A stretch of DNA of 64,000 nucleotides from Stramonita haemastoma (GCA_030674155.1 CM060317.1:35658520-35722519); one strand, 5' to 3'. Positions 13,246 through 60,935 are shown, counted from the stretch's first letter. The notes: generated by a model from the sequence alone, not told the origin. Program-made: numbers and translations.

Positions 13246-13424
13246 CCCCTAAATCTGGCCAATTGGTGGTCAGATTGCCATGTTCCAGTTAAACCCCACC
13301 TCCCAGTTAACAAAAATGGCCTAAGCCTAAGAAGTCACGAGAGAGTCTCCCTTTTTAGAATTAGCTCCTTCAAAAACAAACATTTCAGATTAAAAAACTA
13401 AAAAGAAGATTTCTTTTTTTTTTT

Positions 13425-13610
13425 GGGGGGGGGGGGGGGGTAGGGAAGGAGGAAGAGATTTAGGGGAAATAGTATGATGTAGGGAAGGGGGAGGAGGTTT
13501 AGGGAAGGAGGAAGTTTAGGGGGGTGGGGCATGATGGGGTGGGGAGGTGGGGGTTTAGGTAGGGAGGGGGTTGGAGGTTTTAGGGGCAGTATGATCAGGG
13601 GTTGCTTCCG
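13425..13610 (+). repeat. G-rich arm, inverted relative to the 74-bp array
   Basis: A run of G, then GGAGGAGGTTTAGGG-, AGTATGATG- and GTTTAGGGGGG-like blocks that resemble the reverse complement of the array at 12955-13245. Confidence 0.75.
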
Positions 13611-13827
13611 AAGGTGGGAAAGATCATTGCATCTCATATCATGGCAGCTACACTTGCCTTGATTTAAATGAATTTGGTACATTTGAATTTAGGCATGTAG
13701 ATTTTTTTCCCTAAGCATTGTTTCACCTTGTTTTGTTTTTTTTTGCTTTGCTTTGCTTTTTTTTTTTTTTTTTAGCTGTTTTTCTTATTTATTTATTTAT
13801 TTAGGGGTGGTGGTGGTGGTGGATGCT

Positions 13828-14045
13828 ATCCTTTGGATGAGACTATAAACCTAAGCCATGTGCAAACACACAGGGCACAACTTAAATCCTGTTTTTTTCT
13901 AAGAATAGGCCATTGTGTGCCAGTGGGAACAGATGACAAGATTTACAAAACTGCATACACACGGGACTGAATGTAAAAAAAGCACACCAGTGTGTATTCT
14001 TTTATCCTGATAGGGGCTTATAAAAGAATTACTAAATTTTAAAAA
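13828..14045 (+). mobile_element. SINE family A, headless old copy
   Basis: ATCCTTTGGATGAGACTATA, GGCCATTGTGTGCCAGTGGG and CTGCATACACACGGGACTG. Strongly diverged; ends about 240 bases before the HPRT promoter. Confidence 0.75.
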
Positions 14046-14284
14046 ATCAATAAAAATTAATAGCCTTCCAACCCAGTATACATGCGCAGGTCATCAGCGT
14101 AGGAACATACTTACATGTTCATCAGATAATAATATTTTCGGACTTTTTTCCGACTGTCTAATTACAGCTTATTTTCTTAATCTCTTCCCCAAATTATTTA
14201 GTACATTAAAAAAAACCCACACTTTTAAAATGCCTAAAATTAAGAATTTATTTTTAATAGCACTCTATTATCAGACTACTTGAC

Positions 14285-14386
14285 CCGGAAGCGAAAGCTG
14301 GAGTGCGACCGCGGCCGAAGATTCGCATGTGGATCATTCGAAGTGCATTTGCGTGCAAGTAGGCCTAGGCTGGACCTCGCGTGAGA
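14285..14386 (+). promoter_or_regulatory. Probable HPRT promoter and 5' UTR
   Basis: An ETS/GABP-type motif CCGGAAGC lies at 14285-14292, followed by a stretch richer in C, G and CpG than its surroundings, up to the ATG at 14387. No TATA box is seen. This fits a housekeeping promoter; the start site itself cannot be read from sequence. Confidence 0.5.
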
Positions 14387-36240
<21,854 letters not shown>

Positions 36241-36753
36241 CATTGGGAAGAGAAACGGTGCAAGGCTGGAACGGGCAAGCAGATCCCGGTGTGTGTCAAC
36301 ATTGGGACCAGTCTGCAGATACAGCAAACATATAAAAAATAACAAAAACCGTTGAGCAGATGCCCAGAAATCATCTGAGATGTTGATGTACATCATTCAA
36401 AGGTTCCGTACCATCTATGCACTCTTGTTTTCTTTTTTCCTCATTTTTTTCCTTTTTTCCTCATTTTTTGTCTTTTTTCCCTCATTTTTTTGCTTTTTTC
36501 CTCACTCACCAGTGAAAAAAAAATCTCAGTAACCGTTTTACAAGATGAGCATGATTCTAGAATGTCTGTGGATTGTACATGTTGCTTTTAAGAAATGGCA
36601 TACGTCATGTGATCAGATGTCTGCCACTAAAAAGAGTTTGTGGTAAGACTTTTTGTGAAGAAAACAATTGTTGTGGCATTATTTGTTTTAGTTATGTAAG
36701 TAAAATGATCACTGTGTTGTGTCAGTGGTGTGTGAGAGAGAGTGTGTGTGTGC

Positions 36754-36784
<31 letters not shown>

Positions 36785-37250
36785 GAAGAATTCAAAGAAG
36801 AAAACTGGTTTGTTATTGTTATGGACTTTTTGTTGATTTTTGCAGCATCATGACGATAGTTTAGATGAGATTATGAAAATGAGTGAGGTGTAGGTGTGGC
36901 AAAAAAGGAGGATGTTGAGTCAGTATATCAGATTTTATCTTAAAAATTCATGGAAAGTTTCAGACAGCGCTCAGCAAGAATGTTTTAACTTTAAAAAAAT
37001 TTAACAAGTGACTAGTTTCAAAAAATCTTAATCTCATTAAAGAATATATATATCTTTGTTGTCAGAAGGGGAAAAAAGCTTCTGATAACCGGCATGTCTT
37101 CAATATAATGTCATTGTACAATCAGATAGGGTTTTTGTTTTTGTTATTGTTTTTTGTTGTTATTGTTGTTCTACTTTTGTGTTATTGTTTTCCTTAGGAT
37201 GTTTGTCTTAAAATCATGGATTGAATAATAAAACTGCATATCTTTTTGAT
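36241..37250 (+). other. HPRT 3' UTR with candidate poly(A) signals
   Basis: Non-coding stretch after the stop codon. AATAAA occurs at 37227-37232 and again at 37730-37735; the first is the simpler choice. It includes a pyrimidine repeat (36427-36507) and a short GT/GA microsatellite near 36735-36783. The end of the transcript is inferred. Confidence 0.5.
36427..36507 (+). repeat. Pyrimidine repeat in the HPRT 3' UTR
   Basis: Four units of about 20-24 bases like CTTTTTTCCTCATTTTTT. Confidence 0.85.
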
Positions 37251-38507
37251 CTATTGTAAAGAGAGAAAAAAAAGTTTGAATGATTCTTGCATATATGTTC
37301 TACCATACATCAAACATTATCATGAGTCAACAGGTTGATTGTTCTTGTTAGAAACATGTTTCTGATTTTCTAAACAGTGATTTTTGTTGGAAAAGCACAG
37401 AGATGTGATTGCTGTTGTCTGTTTCCATGAAAATTTCTGTTGCCAATTCTTTTCTTATGTTTAGTATAGACAGACAAGTTTCTCTCTGCTTTGTCAATGT
37501 CTTCCCTGTACCAGATCACTGAATCTTGATTAGAATGGGTGTCTTGTTTCGTCGTTATATTGTCATAAATACACTGATACATCCATCATCTGCTGGCTTT
37601 TTTCCCTCCTACAGTCTCAACACAAATATGACATTGGGTTCCGGTTTTCTGTGTATTTTAATTTTTTTGTTTGTTTGCTCATAAGATGACTTTTGAATTG
37701 GCCGATCTTTTAGCCCATGGTGAGTTTTAAATAAACAGAAAAATTGTTTTAAACACTTGGGTGTCATGTTCTGATTTTTTTTTTTGTGTGTGTGTGCTCC
37801 ATTGAGATGACTTTTTATGTTTAAAAGTTTGTTAAAGTATTCTTGACTATATTTTAGGATGTAGGCAAGATCAGTTTGAAAGCAAAAATGTGGCATTAAA
37901 AAAAACTACCACAGTTTAATATCATATATAAAATTTTTATCATTTCTTTTGGTGCCCTTTGAAATAATTGGAACATGTACACTAGTCAGTTTATCCGGGG
38001 TTTTTTTTATATTAATTTTTTTTTTTTTTCAGTTTATCTGTTTATTTCTCATTCATGATGCAGTGATTCTGTTGTCAGCTTGAATGGTTTTACATGTGTT
38101 CTTGCTACTAATGCTTGCGGAGTTATTTCACAGGTGCGCAGTCCACACACTGTCACAAATGTGCAAGCACCAGCAGACACTAGGCAATACTCATACACCA
38201 AAGAGATGGGATGCTGAATCTGAGTGTTTAAAAAATACTGAACTGAAGACCCATGAGCAGGCAGCATCCATTCATCGTTTTTGAGAGCATGGTAGGAACT
38301 ACTACCCCTGGCAGCATGATGAGTTGTCCTTGGCCAAATGCTGTAGTAAACACCCTTTTATACAGTAAAAGATGAATCACACACACAGGAGATTAAAAAA
38401 AGAAAAGAAAACAGTAACAGACTAAGCACACACTCAACAGATTTAAAAAAGAAAGCAAAGCCATATTTGACAGACTTGTCATCACCACAATTGTCACACT
38501 ATAAGGG

Positions 38508-38556
<49 letters not shown>

Positions 38557-39640
38557 TGCTGCCACCGAATCATCATCACAACTGTCACAATATAGGGGAA
38601 CACACACACACACACAACACACACACACACACTGCCATTGAATCGGAACACTTCTTGTTACTCAGGTGGGTCAAAAATAAATCCACTATACTGGTTTGTT
38701 CTGAATTAAATGTGGGTATGTCCTGGAGGCATTACAATTGTAATAGTACCATTATCCTTTGCCCTGTACATGTTGACTTTCACACAGTGTGAAACGGTGG
38801 TATGTATGACTTGCTGTGGAGCTTGTCAAAACATTCTTTTGTTAACGTACAGCAATGTATTCATTGGTTAGCCAAAATCTGTTTTTACAACATGTTGTTC
38901 GTGGGTGCAGCATTGATGCTAGTGATTTTTCCACAGTCAGCAAACTAGAATTGTATTATGAGTACTTGTGAAAGTTATACTTTTTTTTTTTTTTTGGGTG
39001 TGAAAGTTGTTTTTGTATAAATACTTTTGTGCCTGTCACATCCTCTTTTTCATATATTGTTATATACATATATATCAGACCAAACTTGTACACAGATTTA
39101 CACAATGTTTTGTGTTGTATCATACAACATTGTGTTGTATCATATATTTTTTGTGTTTATTACTTAAATCAGTATCAAAAGTTAGTCTGTGTTGACTCAA
39201 AATTTTACACTTCTTTTGCCTTTGGTGATGTGGGTACTTACTTATCAGTGAAGTAACTTGATTTATGAGTAAAATGGGTTTCCATAAGTTTTACATTTGT
39301 TCCTCCATATCTATCTGAGTGCTAGGTGAGTGGTATTGGAAGCATCACTAGTTTGGAAGTTGTTTTTTTTTCTCATACTTTCATTTTCTTTATTATTATT
39401 ATTTTATGGTATTATTTTTTAAACCATTTTTGGCAAGTTGTGTTGCTTTGTTGAGTAGAAAAATAAGTGGTCTTTGTTGTTCAGTTCCTTGAAATAAGTT
39501 TTACTCCACAGACATTCATTCATGGTTTTGTTAATTTTTAAAAAATTTTCATATGTCACTTGAGCATGACAAGATCTGAGTGATGTCCCTATCTTTTGAG
39601 GTTGTTTTCATACGTTCTTTACATTTTGCTACTATCTTGC

Positions 39641-39678
<38 letters not shown>

Positions 39679-40240
39679 AGAGATTCCTAACGAGCATGAT
39701 TTCAAGCATGAACATGGTCAATGACCTCCAGATAGTCTATCACCCACTCTGTTAGTCAAATTCTCTCCCATACATAACATATATATACCAATGCCTTTCC
39801 TGTTGATGTGAGAGTTTGTTTCCCTGTGATGTTTGTGAGAGTATATATCTGCATTTTAGAAAAGTTGCCCTTTCATTCCCATACCAATGTATTTTGCCAT
39901 TAAAATGATGATCATGAGAAGAATGTTTGATTTCTTTGTGTGAAACCAGTGGAGGTAAAGGAACTTGTATACAATTTACAAATACCCTTTTTTTAAACAA
40001 ATATCATTCTAGAAAAAATAAAGCTTACTTACTTTCTGTGTGTGGTTTTGCCTTGTTTGTTCTGGGAAGCCATTTTCTATGGTTTTTGATGTGTGTTCTT
40101 TCTTACCTTTTCTTTGACATTGTGTGTGTGTGTGTGTGTGTGCACGCGCGTGCGCACACACCATGCTGTGCTTTTGTGTGCATGTGATTTTGTTATGTTG
40201 TTAGGAAAAAGTTTGTCCTTGATCCATTTCTCTAGTGTTC
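37251..40240. other. Intergenic between the convergent genes
   Basis: AT-rich; CA tracts at 38512-38631 and 39640-39679; no gene seen. AATAAA at 37730-37735 may still belong to HPRT. Confidence 0.6.
38512..38631. repeat. Two (CA)n tracts
   Basis: CA runs at 38512-38553 and 38600-38631 with a duplicated flank (CATCACAACTGTCACA/CATCACCACAATTGTCACA). Confidence 0.9.
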
Positions 40241-40593
40241 GGGGGGCGGATAGCCTAGTGGTCAGAACATTGCGCTGGCAATTTGAAGACCCGGGTTCGA
40301 GTCCGGTCGAGGAAATTTTCTTCCTGGAGTTAACATCAGTGCTGACTCCACTCTCCCCAAAAGTCCTTCGGATGAGACTTTAAACTGAGGCCCCGTGTGC
40401 GAACGCATGCAGAACATCTTGCGCACACGTTAAATCCTGTTCCGCTTTTCGTAAGAGTAGGCCATCGTGTGCCGGTGGGAACAGATGACAATATTGACAA
40501 AACTGCATACACACGGGGACCGGATGAAAAAAAGCTCATGATTGCTTATTCTGTTATCCTCGATATAAAAGAATAAATAAATAAATAAATAAA
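40241..40593 (+). mobile_element. SINE family A, complete copy
   Basis: The tRNA-like head has box A GGATAGCCTAGTGGTCAG and box B GGGTTCGAGTCC. The body contains CCAAAAGTCCTTCGGATGAG, GCCATCGTGTGCCGGTGGGA and TGCATACACACGGGG, and the tail ends TCCTCGATATAAAAGAAT, then (AAAT)n. Best-preserved reference copy here. A 6-base TAGTGT flanks both ends (weak duplication). Confidence 0.9.
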
Positions 40594-40847
40594 TAGTGTA
40601 ACTGCTGGAACATTTGAAGCATTGCAGAATTTGCTACATGAACAGATCTTTCACACATTTATCCTAAATGAACAGACAGTGATGTTCATCCTGTACCAAA
40701 GCTACAGACCAAGAAGACTGTAAAGATTCAGTACTGTGCCCAGACAACTCCTGAAGGAGTGGAGGGAGAAGTCAGCTATGGTAAAGTTCACTACAAAAGC
40801 ACTCTATTTTTTATACATTTTTTTTATTATTACCAGTTAACGTCATA

Positions 40848-41222
40848 GCAGATTTCTCTGTGTGAAATCCAGGCTGCTCTCCCCGGGGAGAGCACGTCGC
40901 CACAAGTGCAGCGCCACTATTTTTCTTTTTCCTGTCCGCAAGGGTATTTGTTTCCCTATCAGAGTGGCTTTTGTTCTACAGGATTTTGCCAGGGACAACC
41001 CTCTTGTTGCCATGGGTTCATTTACATGCGCTAAAGTATGATATTAACACATGGGACCTTGGTTTATCATCTCATCTGAAAGACTAGCACCCAGACTACC
41101 ACTAATGGTCTAATGCATGGGGGAAAAGTTTCGGGCCCAAACAGGATTCAAACCACCACACACTCTGATCCGGACTTTTCGCTTTCTAGACCAGCACGTT
41201 ACCTGTAGACCACAGATCCATC
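40848..41222 (-). mobile_element. SINE family D, complete copy
   Basis: The tRNA-like head lies at the right end: the reverse complement has CTGTGGTCTACAGGTAACG and box B GGTTTGAATCC. The body includes TTTTGCCAGGGACAACCC and GTTGCCATGGGTTC. Confidence 0.75.
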
Positions 41223-41246
41223 CTCTGCAAAAGGTTAGGCAAAGTC

Positions 41247-41372
41247 AAGAGAGACTCGGGGTCAGAAGTACGTAAGGAACTGATGTTAGGCTGCTGTGGG
41301 GCCCTGAACCATAGGGGCCCTGCACTGCTGCTGAGTCACTTCAGCGATATTCAGTGGTGCTTGTTCTGAGTT
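41247..41372 (-). repeat. Repeat E, partial second copy
   Basis: GTGGGGCCCTGAAC, CCCTGCACTGCTGC and GTGCTTGTTCTGAGTT correspond to 33890-33978. It directly follows the SINE-D head. Confidence 0.6.
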
Positions 41373-41593
41373 TAATTTATGTAGGATGGATACCATCTTC
41401 CAAGCCCAGTATTGACAACAACTTAATCACAGAGCCAGATTGTGATAAAAAGTCCCTTGTGGTAAACTTTACAGCATTCTCCTTCGTACACTGCCCATTT
41501 CTTAACTCTCTGCCATATTTGTCTATTAATTATAATGTGCATGCTATTTCAAATCAAATTGGAAGTTAGACTTTCTGCCTAAAACTTGACGCT

Positions 41594-41962
41594 CCATACA
41601 TCATGGGTGCAAAACCATCCCTGGTTATATTGTAGGCATAATCTGCTACTATATATATCATGGGTGCACAGCCACCCATGATTTTATGGTAGGCATAATC
41701 TGCTACTATATATTGTGGATGCAGAGCCACCCATAGTGTGGTAGAGGTATCAAACTTCTCGCCATATATCGTGGGTGTAGAGACACCCATGGTTTGTTTT
41801 ATGGTAGACATAATCACTATGTTGTGGGTGCCACAGCCACCCATAGTATGTAGAGGTACCAAACCTCTTGCCATACATAGTGGGTGTACAGCCACCCATA
41901 GTTAATGGTAGGCATAACCTGCTACTGTACATCCTAGGTGTACAGCCACCCATGGTGTCTTA
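41594..41962. repeat. Minisatellite with a hairpin in each unit
   Basis: Seven units of about 45-60 bases, each with ATGGGTG...CAGCCACCCAT (self-complementary arms) and GGTAGGCATAATCTGCTACT or related spacer. Confidence 0.88.
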
Positions 41963-42241
41963 AAAATTTTATCACCCTGGTTTGCATGTGGGAAGCTATT
42001 TCAGGATCAATAGGATCTCTTTTAGAAAATCATGTACTACAAGAAATTTCACCCTTTTCTATTAATTAATATTATCTCCCCCCCCCCCCCCCCCACTTTT
42101 TTTTTCTCTTTCAAGCTCACCTTCAGTCCCATTGATAGTTTCCACTGTACTTTGTTGAGAAATTCTATAAATAAAAAACCCCAGAGCTTTTGTTGTTTAT
42201 GCCCTTAACTTGTAAAATATTTTATGCTATGTAACACGCAT

Positions 42242-42291
<50 letters not shown>
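42242..42291. repeat. (CA)n microsatellite
   Basis: 25 perfect CA units. Confidence 0.97.
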
Positions 42292-43811
42292 CGCATATGC
42301 TTACTGTATACAATACAGTTACACATACATTTACATTTAAATTTACATAGGAGTGTGTGTATATTAAAGTGTGCACATATGTGTGCAAGTAAAACTAAAA
42401 GAGAGTGTGTTTCGAGTCTAAAGTCACATGTGAGCAAACGTGTGTATGTGGTGTGTATACATGTAGGAGAGTGCAGGTGAATATTAAGGCAGAAAATAAG
42501 AGACAACAGAAAAGACTACACAAGACTGGAACAAAAAGGATGAAATTTCTTGCATCTCACTGAGGGAGAGAGAAAGAGGGAGGTGAATGTAAAGGAAGAA
42601 AGAGCGAAACATTATTCCAGAAAAATCAAAGAAAACAGACTTTCTTATATTTTTTCTTTTTACTCTTAAATTACATTTGTAGTTTAAAAAATGCTGACGA
42701 TGAATTCAAACCGTACACGTTTTAGTTGCTATACAACTTCAGCCACTTTTTCTTTTGAAACAAACATAAAATTCAACCTTCTTTGAGCAAACAATGCAAC
42801 AGAATGAACCATATTCACAACAAATCACAAATACAGTGGTTAATTTGAATTGTATTAACAATCTGGCCAAATTCAAACATTTCACATGTACTAAATGGCT
42901 GGAACTGAATGTGACATGTTGATACTTTAAAATGACATTTCAACAATTTAGATAAAACAACAGATTCAATGATAAAGTCAACAAGTTTAGTTATAATACA
43001 TCTATAGTCATCAACATTCCTACACCATCTTCCAAAAATGTTGGGACTAATACAGCTTGACTGCTCAAAGTAAGTATGAAATAAAATGAGACATTATTTA
43101 ACCATACTATGACAGTATTTAACAATACTATTTCATTACTTCATACAATACAACAAAAGGCACTTTTTAAGCTCTCTACAATTTTCCATACATTTTAAAA
43201 AAAAATCTATAAGTAATACAGGGTGTTTTCATATGATTTCACCCCCTTTTTTTCTCATCTTTGTAAATATAAAAAATAAAAAAGAACATGCAGCTCATTA
43301 GCAACAAAAAATGGCAGCAATCTTAAGTACTGAATTATCTCTCATAGCAAACCAAAAATACTGAAGCAGCCTCGAGAATTCTCTGTATAGGGAGGTGGAC
43401 TCATTCTCAAGATTTGTAATTCAGAACATAAGCAACCAGTTCAAAGACTTGGATTGTTAGCTGTTGTGCCTCTAAACAAACTTTGTCCTTTATGTAAGTT
43501 CATGAGCCAAATCGAAAATAAAATAAAATAAAATATTTATCTGAGCCCATTTGAAAGCAAAATAGTTCAAAGGAATATTTGTGTACACGGGCAGCAAATG
43601 GATCAAAGCATAAAAAGAAATCAGTATTGATGCCCACCTCTGAATGAATTCTATTCCCTTTTTAAAATATGATTTTTTGCACTGTTCATTCCACACAAAA
43701 TTTGTTTTGCAAATTTCTTACTCACACACCAAACAAAAGGCCAATTATACTAAGGTATTTCACATTCACTTGACTGTTTGGATATTGTTATGGTTTAATC
43801 TCTGTTTCAAC
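42292..43811. other. AT-rich intergenic, nothing identified
   Basis: No gene or element recognised. Confidence 0.55.
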
Positions 43812-43824
43812 TTTCATTTACTTA

Positions 43825-44104
43825 GTCTGTCCCGAGCCTAAGGCTCATCAGGCCGGTGCTTATCCCGTTTTCTATGGCGTTAAGCGACTGAGAGTCATAG
43901 ACTCCCCTCTGGATAGGACGCCAGTCTATCGCAGGGTTAACCCCCAACGCAAGGTTGGTACCCCTTTTACACCTGGGTGGGGTGAGAAAATAGCCGTAAA
44001 GTGCCTTTTCCAAGGGCACAACGCCATAGCCAAAAGCTGGGATCGAACCCGCAACCTTTAGATTAAGAGTCCTACGCCCTAACCACTAGGCTACAGCGGC
44101 GGCT
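43825..44104 (-). mobile_element. SINE family B, full length, with 13-bp target duplication
   Basis: The reverse complement begins GCCGCTGTAGCCTAGTGG and has GGACTCTTAATC (tRNA-Lys-like anticodon arm, CTT) and box B GGGTTCGATCCC. TTTCATTTACTTA flanks it at 43812-43824 and 44105-44117. Confidence 0.94.
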
Positions 44105-44159
44105 TTTCATTTACTTAAGTTTGAAAAAAAGAAGGGGAAAAAATTCATGTTTTTCTGTT

Positions 44160-44216
44160 ATGATTTGTTTTTGATTTGTTTTTACAAGATATAGCGCTAT
44201 ACAAATTCCATGTATT
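44160..44216 (+). mobile_element. LINE 3' tail fragment
   Basis: TTTTTACAAGATATAGCGCT, then ATACAAATTCCATGTATTAT, nearly identical to the tail at 6250-6300. A 5'-truncated copy just downstream of a SINE-B. Confidence 0.7.
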
Positions 44217-45469
44217 ATCATTGGGATAAAGCAGATACATTCAAACAGTCAACTTTCTGACGACAACCAAGTCTTGAGACAATCGTGTGCATTATCACAT
44301 TCTGTGTCAGACTAACATTTACCAGGTTTGATGGTCAACAAGATCTGACTTGTTGGGGTTAAGTGGTAACAGAAACTCATGGATTTAATATGGTAACAGC
44401 CCTGACATAGCCTTGATAGTCAGTGAGGCTATACATTATATTGGATGACACTAGCATTACACAACAATGACACAAAGACTGCAGAAAGAAAGAAACTTGG
44501 GTAAGTAAAATATGCTTTTCAGTCTCAGTAACACTGACAATAAGGTTACTTAAAAAAAGAGAGCTTTTAGTTTAGATAATGTAAAAGCCAATGACACTTA
44601 CCCCAAAACAGAATAAAGCTTTCTTCTCTCACATATAATCGAAAATTGGGCACCACCAGCAGTCTATCTTATATCTTCTCACAATATCACTGGACAATAA
44701 TAAACTATAACATACGCAACCACCACCACCCCTGTCCCCCCCAAAACTGATCACTTCAAATTAAACATATTTTTGTCCCATCTTTCTGCCTTTCCTTGGA
44801 AAAAAAGTTGTTATTCAATCCCATATTTTCACCTGATCTTTTGTGTTTTAAAACCATAAAGAGCGTATTTTACATGTGCACATCAAACATCCGCACCAGT
44901 TTTTCTGAGCAAATAAATAAAAGACAGACCAACGGAGAGATAAACAAATAAAAAACAAAAAATTAAACCACTGCTAGCAAAATAATTCTTTTTTTTAAAT
45001 ATCTGATTAAATATTAAGATGATAAAAATTCATGGAAATAAGTGCTGCCCTGCGCAATGATTAAAAATTGAAAAATTCAGAAAAAGCAAAAAGAAAAAAA
45101 GGCTGAAACTCAAATCTGCGACCATGTCATAAAAATATCATGCACATATTGAATAAATTTAGCATACCACTTGGAAATTTATCCTTTCATGGCTTTTCCC
45201 AAAACAAATCACAGTCACTGATGATAGCTAATGTATGATAAACTGTATAAAAACAACAAAAACAATGACAATGATAATAATAATAATGATAAAGAGTTCT
45301 AAAGAAAGATAAGAGAGAATAAAAGACCAAAAATAAGTGCATCTATTTCATCAGACATACAACTGATATTTCAACAAAAAGAAGATTTAAGCAAAACCAC
45401 ATTTGACCAATTGATCACAGCAGTTATAGATTTACATACAACTCACTCCAATCAAACACAAAATTATTT
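44217..45469. other. AT-rich intergenic, nothing identified
   Basis: No gene or element recognised; ends at the minisatellite. Confidence 0.55.
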
Positions 45470-46228
45470 TCCATTTTTACCCTCAACCCACATTCACACA
45501 AGGTCACTAACCATTTTCACACTCATCCAACACTCACTCAATAAACTGACTATTTTCACTATCAAAACATACTCAAAATCACTAACCATTTTCACTATCA
45601 TACCACACATGCACAGAAGTGTCACTAACCATTTTCACTATCAAACCATGCACACAAAATCACAAACCATTTTCACCATCAAACCACACACACAAAAACA
45701 CCATTTTCACCATCAAACCACACACAAAATCACAAACCTTATTCACCATCAAACCACACAAAAAATCATTTACCAATTTAACCATTAAACCACATACACA
45801 AAATCATAAACCATTTTCACCATCAAACCACAAAAAATCACAAACCATTTTCACCATCAAATCACACACAAAATCATTTATCATTTTCACCATCTAACCA
45901 CACACATTCAAATTCACAAATCATTTCACCATTAAACCACATACATTCAAAATCATTTATCATTTTCACCATCAAACCACACTCACACAAAATGCACTAA
46001 TCAATTTCACCCTCAAACCACACTCACACAAAATCATTAACCATCTGACAACTGTCATACAACTCGCTATTTTAACTTCAAACCACAAACACACAAAATC
46101 ATTATTCATTTTCACTATCAAATCACACTCACCTAAAATAATTAATTATTTCCACTATTTAGATTACTCTCACACAGTCACTAACCATTTTCACCATCAA
46201 ACCACACTCACACAGTCACTAACCACAC
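45470..46228. repeat. Minisatellite, units about 30-40 bp
   Basis: ACCATTTTCACCATCAAACC and CACACACAAAATCACAA recur more than 15 times with drift. About 1 kb beyond the probable end of the LRR gene. The ORFs across it are repeat-driven. Confidence 0.92.
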
Positions 46229-46876
46229 TATAATCACAAACAAGCATATGAGGGTATGAACTCAGCAGGCTGGTAAGTACTCCAAATCACAATGCACAGG
46301 AGCTGGACAAAAGATCCCATGAAACACTTGTGTTGAAATAGAAACTGCTTTGGCTATGAACTGTATTATGCCAATGGAATTTGAGCAGTGAAATTTCTTT
46401 CAAATGGAGTTTGGTCGTCGGAAATGTTTTCGGCCCCACTGCCTAAGACTTCTGCACTATACATTTTATTTCAACACTTTGGACATATTGGGAAGAACAA
46501 AGCATTTGCAACCCCCCCCCCCCCAAAAAAAAAACAACCCCAACCAAACCCCCCCCCAAAAAAAAACAACACACCCCTATCAAACAAACAAAAACAAACC
46601 AACAACATGCCCCCATCAATTGTTCCCATATTGGGCAATGTCATATGTCTTACATCACTTTTCTGCCAACTTTCCTTATTCAACGCTTTTGGATTCACAA
46701 ACTCAACCTAGTGTTTTGGAAGTTTCCCATATTTTAAAGAAAACCTGTCTTTGCAGGCACACATGGTGTCACAGGTGTATCAGCACAGCATGAATGTTCC
46801 TGTACCAAACACAGCTTGTTGCGTACCAAAAGCACCCCCCAGGCCTAATTCACAGAGGGGTGGACAGCAACCACCA

Positions 46877-47058
46877 CTGGCCGGAGTGACAATTTCCACA
46901 GGGTTTCCTGTTGGCTGGATTTGATCGGAGTAAAATGCAAGATGGTTTTAACACTTTTGGAATACTAACCGTTACTGGCAGGAGTGACTATTCCAGAGGA
47001 TATCTGGCTGGCTGGAGTATATGCGAGAGGGTTTTTAACACTTCTGGAATACACACAG
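46877..47058. repeat. Imperfect direct duplication of about 95 bp
   Basis: CTGGCCGGAGTGAC to TTTTAACACTTTTGGAATAC is followed by CTGGCAGGAGTGAC to TTTTTAACACTTCTGGAATA. It lies downstream of the LRR gene. Confidence 0.8.
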
Positions 47059-47258
47059 AAAAAAAAGACAATACTGCAGTGATCGCAAGGTTCTGCTTCA
47101 TCATCACACAATCACTTGTGCGCTGGTGATTTTCTTTTAGCCTCTTAACTCAAGACCTCATCTGCCCTGCCTACCTCCCAATCTTAAATGTCTGGCTGGT
47201 TAGGACTGTTCCAAAATCACGAGGTGTAAGAAACAATGCTGATAGCAATTTTCTCTCT

Positions 47259-47264
47259 TTTATT
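47259..47264 (-). promoter_or_regulatory. Candidate poly(A) signal of the LRR gene
   Basis: AATAAA on the - strand about 250 bases after the stop codon at 47511. It is one of several possible signals in an AT-rich stretch. Confidence 0.35.
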
Positions 47265-47510
47265 TTCTCTATTTCAATCAATAGTTCTGTTAACACTGGT
47301 CAATCTCTGTTAGGAAATTATTACACGTTAATCATAACAGTCGATAATAAACACCCTACTCAAATGTACACATCCTCTGCTGATTGCACTCTTTTTCATC
47401 GGGTTTTCATTTGATTGTTTTGTTCAGCTGGCAAACAATTGAGTTTCACCTTCCTTGTCCCTTTCTTCTCCCTGCACCGAACACCACCAAAGTGTTGTGA
47501 ATGCTCCGCT

Positions 47511-60486
<12,976 letters not shown>

Positions 60487-60654
60487 GTTTGTGGTCTGGT
60501 GGTGTTGGTGTTGGTTAACTGGAAGTTTTAAAAAAAATTTTTTTTAAAAGAGGGGAATAAAAAGACATAAAACAAGACAGTGATTATTTTTTGTTGTTAT
60601 TGTTTTTGTTCCAAGTTTTTTATATATTTTTTTTACTTTTGTTCCTCAGTTAGA

Positions 60655-60935
<281 letters not shown>

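Noticed and set aside
40241..40315. tRNA gene call at SINE heads (also 43980-44104, 28360-28400 and others)
   Set aside because: A and B boxes are present, but the cloverleaf is defective and a SINE body follows; treated as SINE promoters.
41566..41953. - strand ORFs with repeated MGGCTP-like phrases
   Set aside because: Produced by the hairpin minisatellite; unit lengths vary out of frame and there is no start context or conserved domain.
45411..45897. 125- and 92-codon ORFs rich in TIFTIKPH
   Set aside because: Translation of the ACCATTTTCACC minisatellite.
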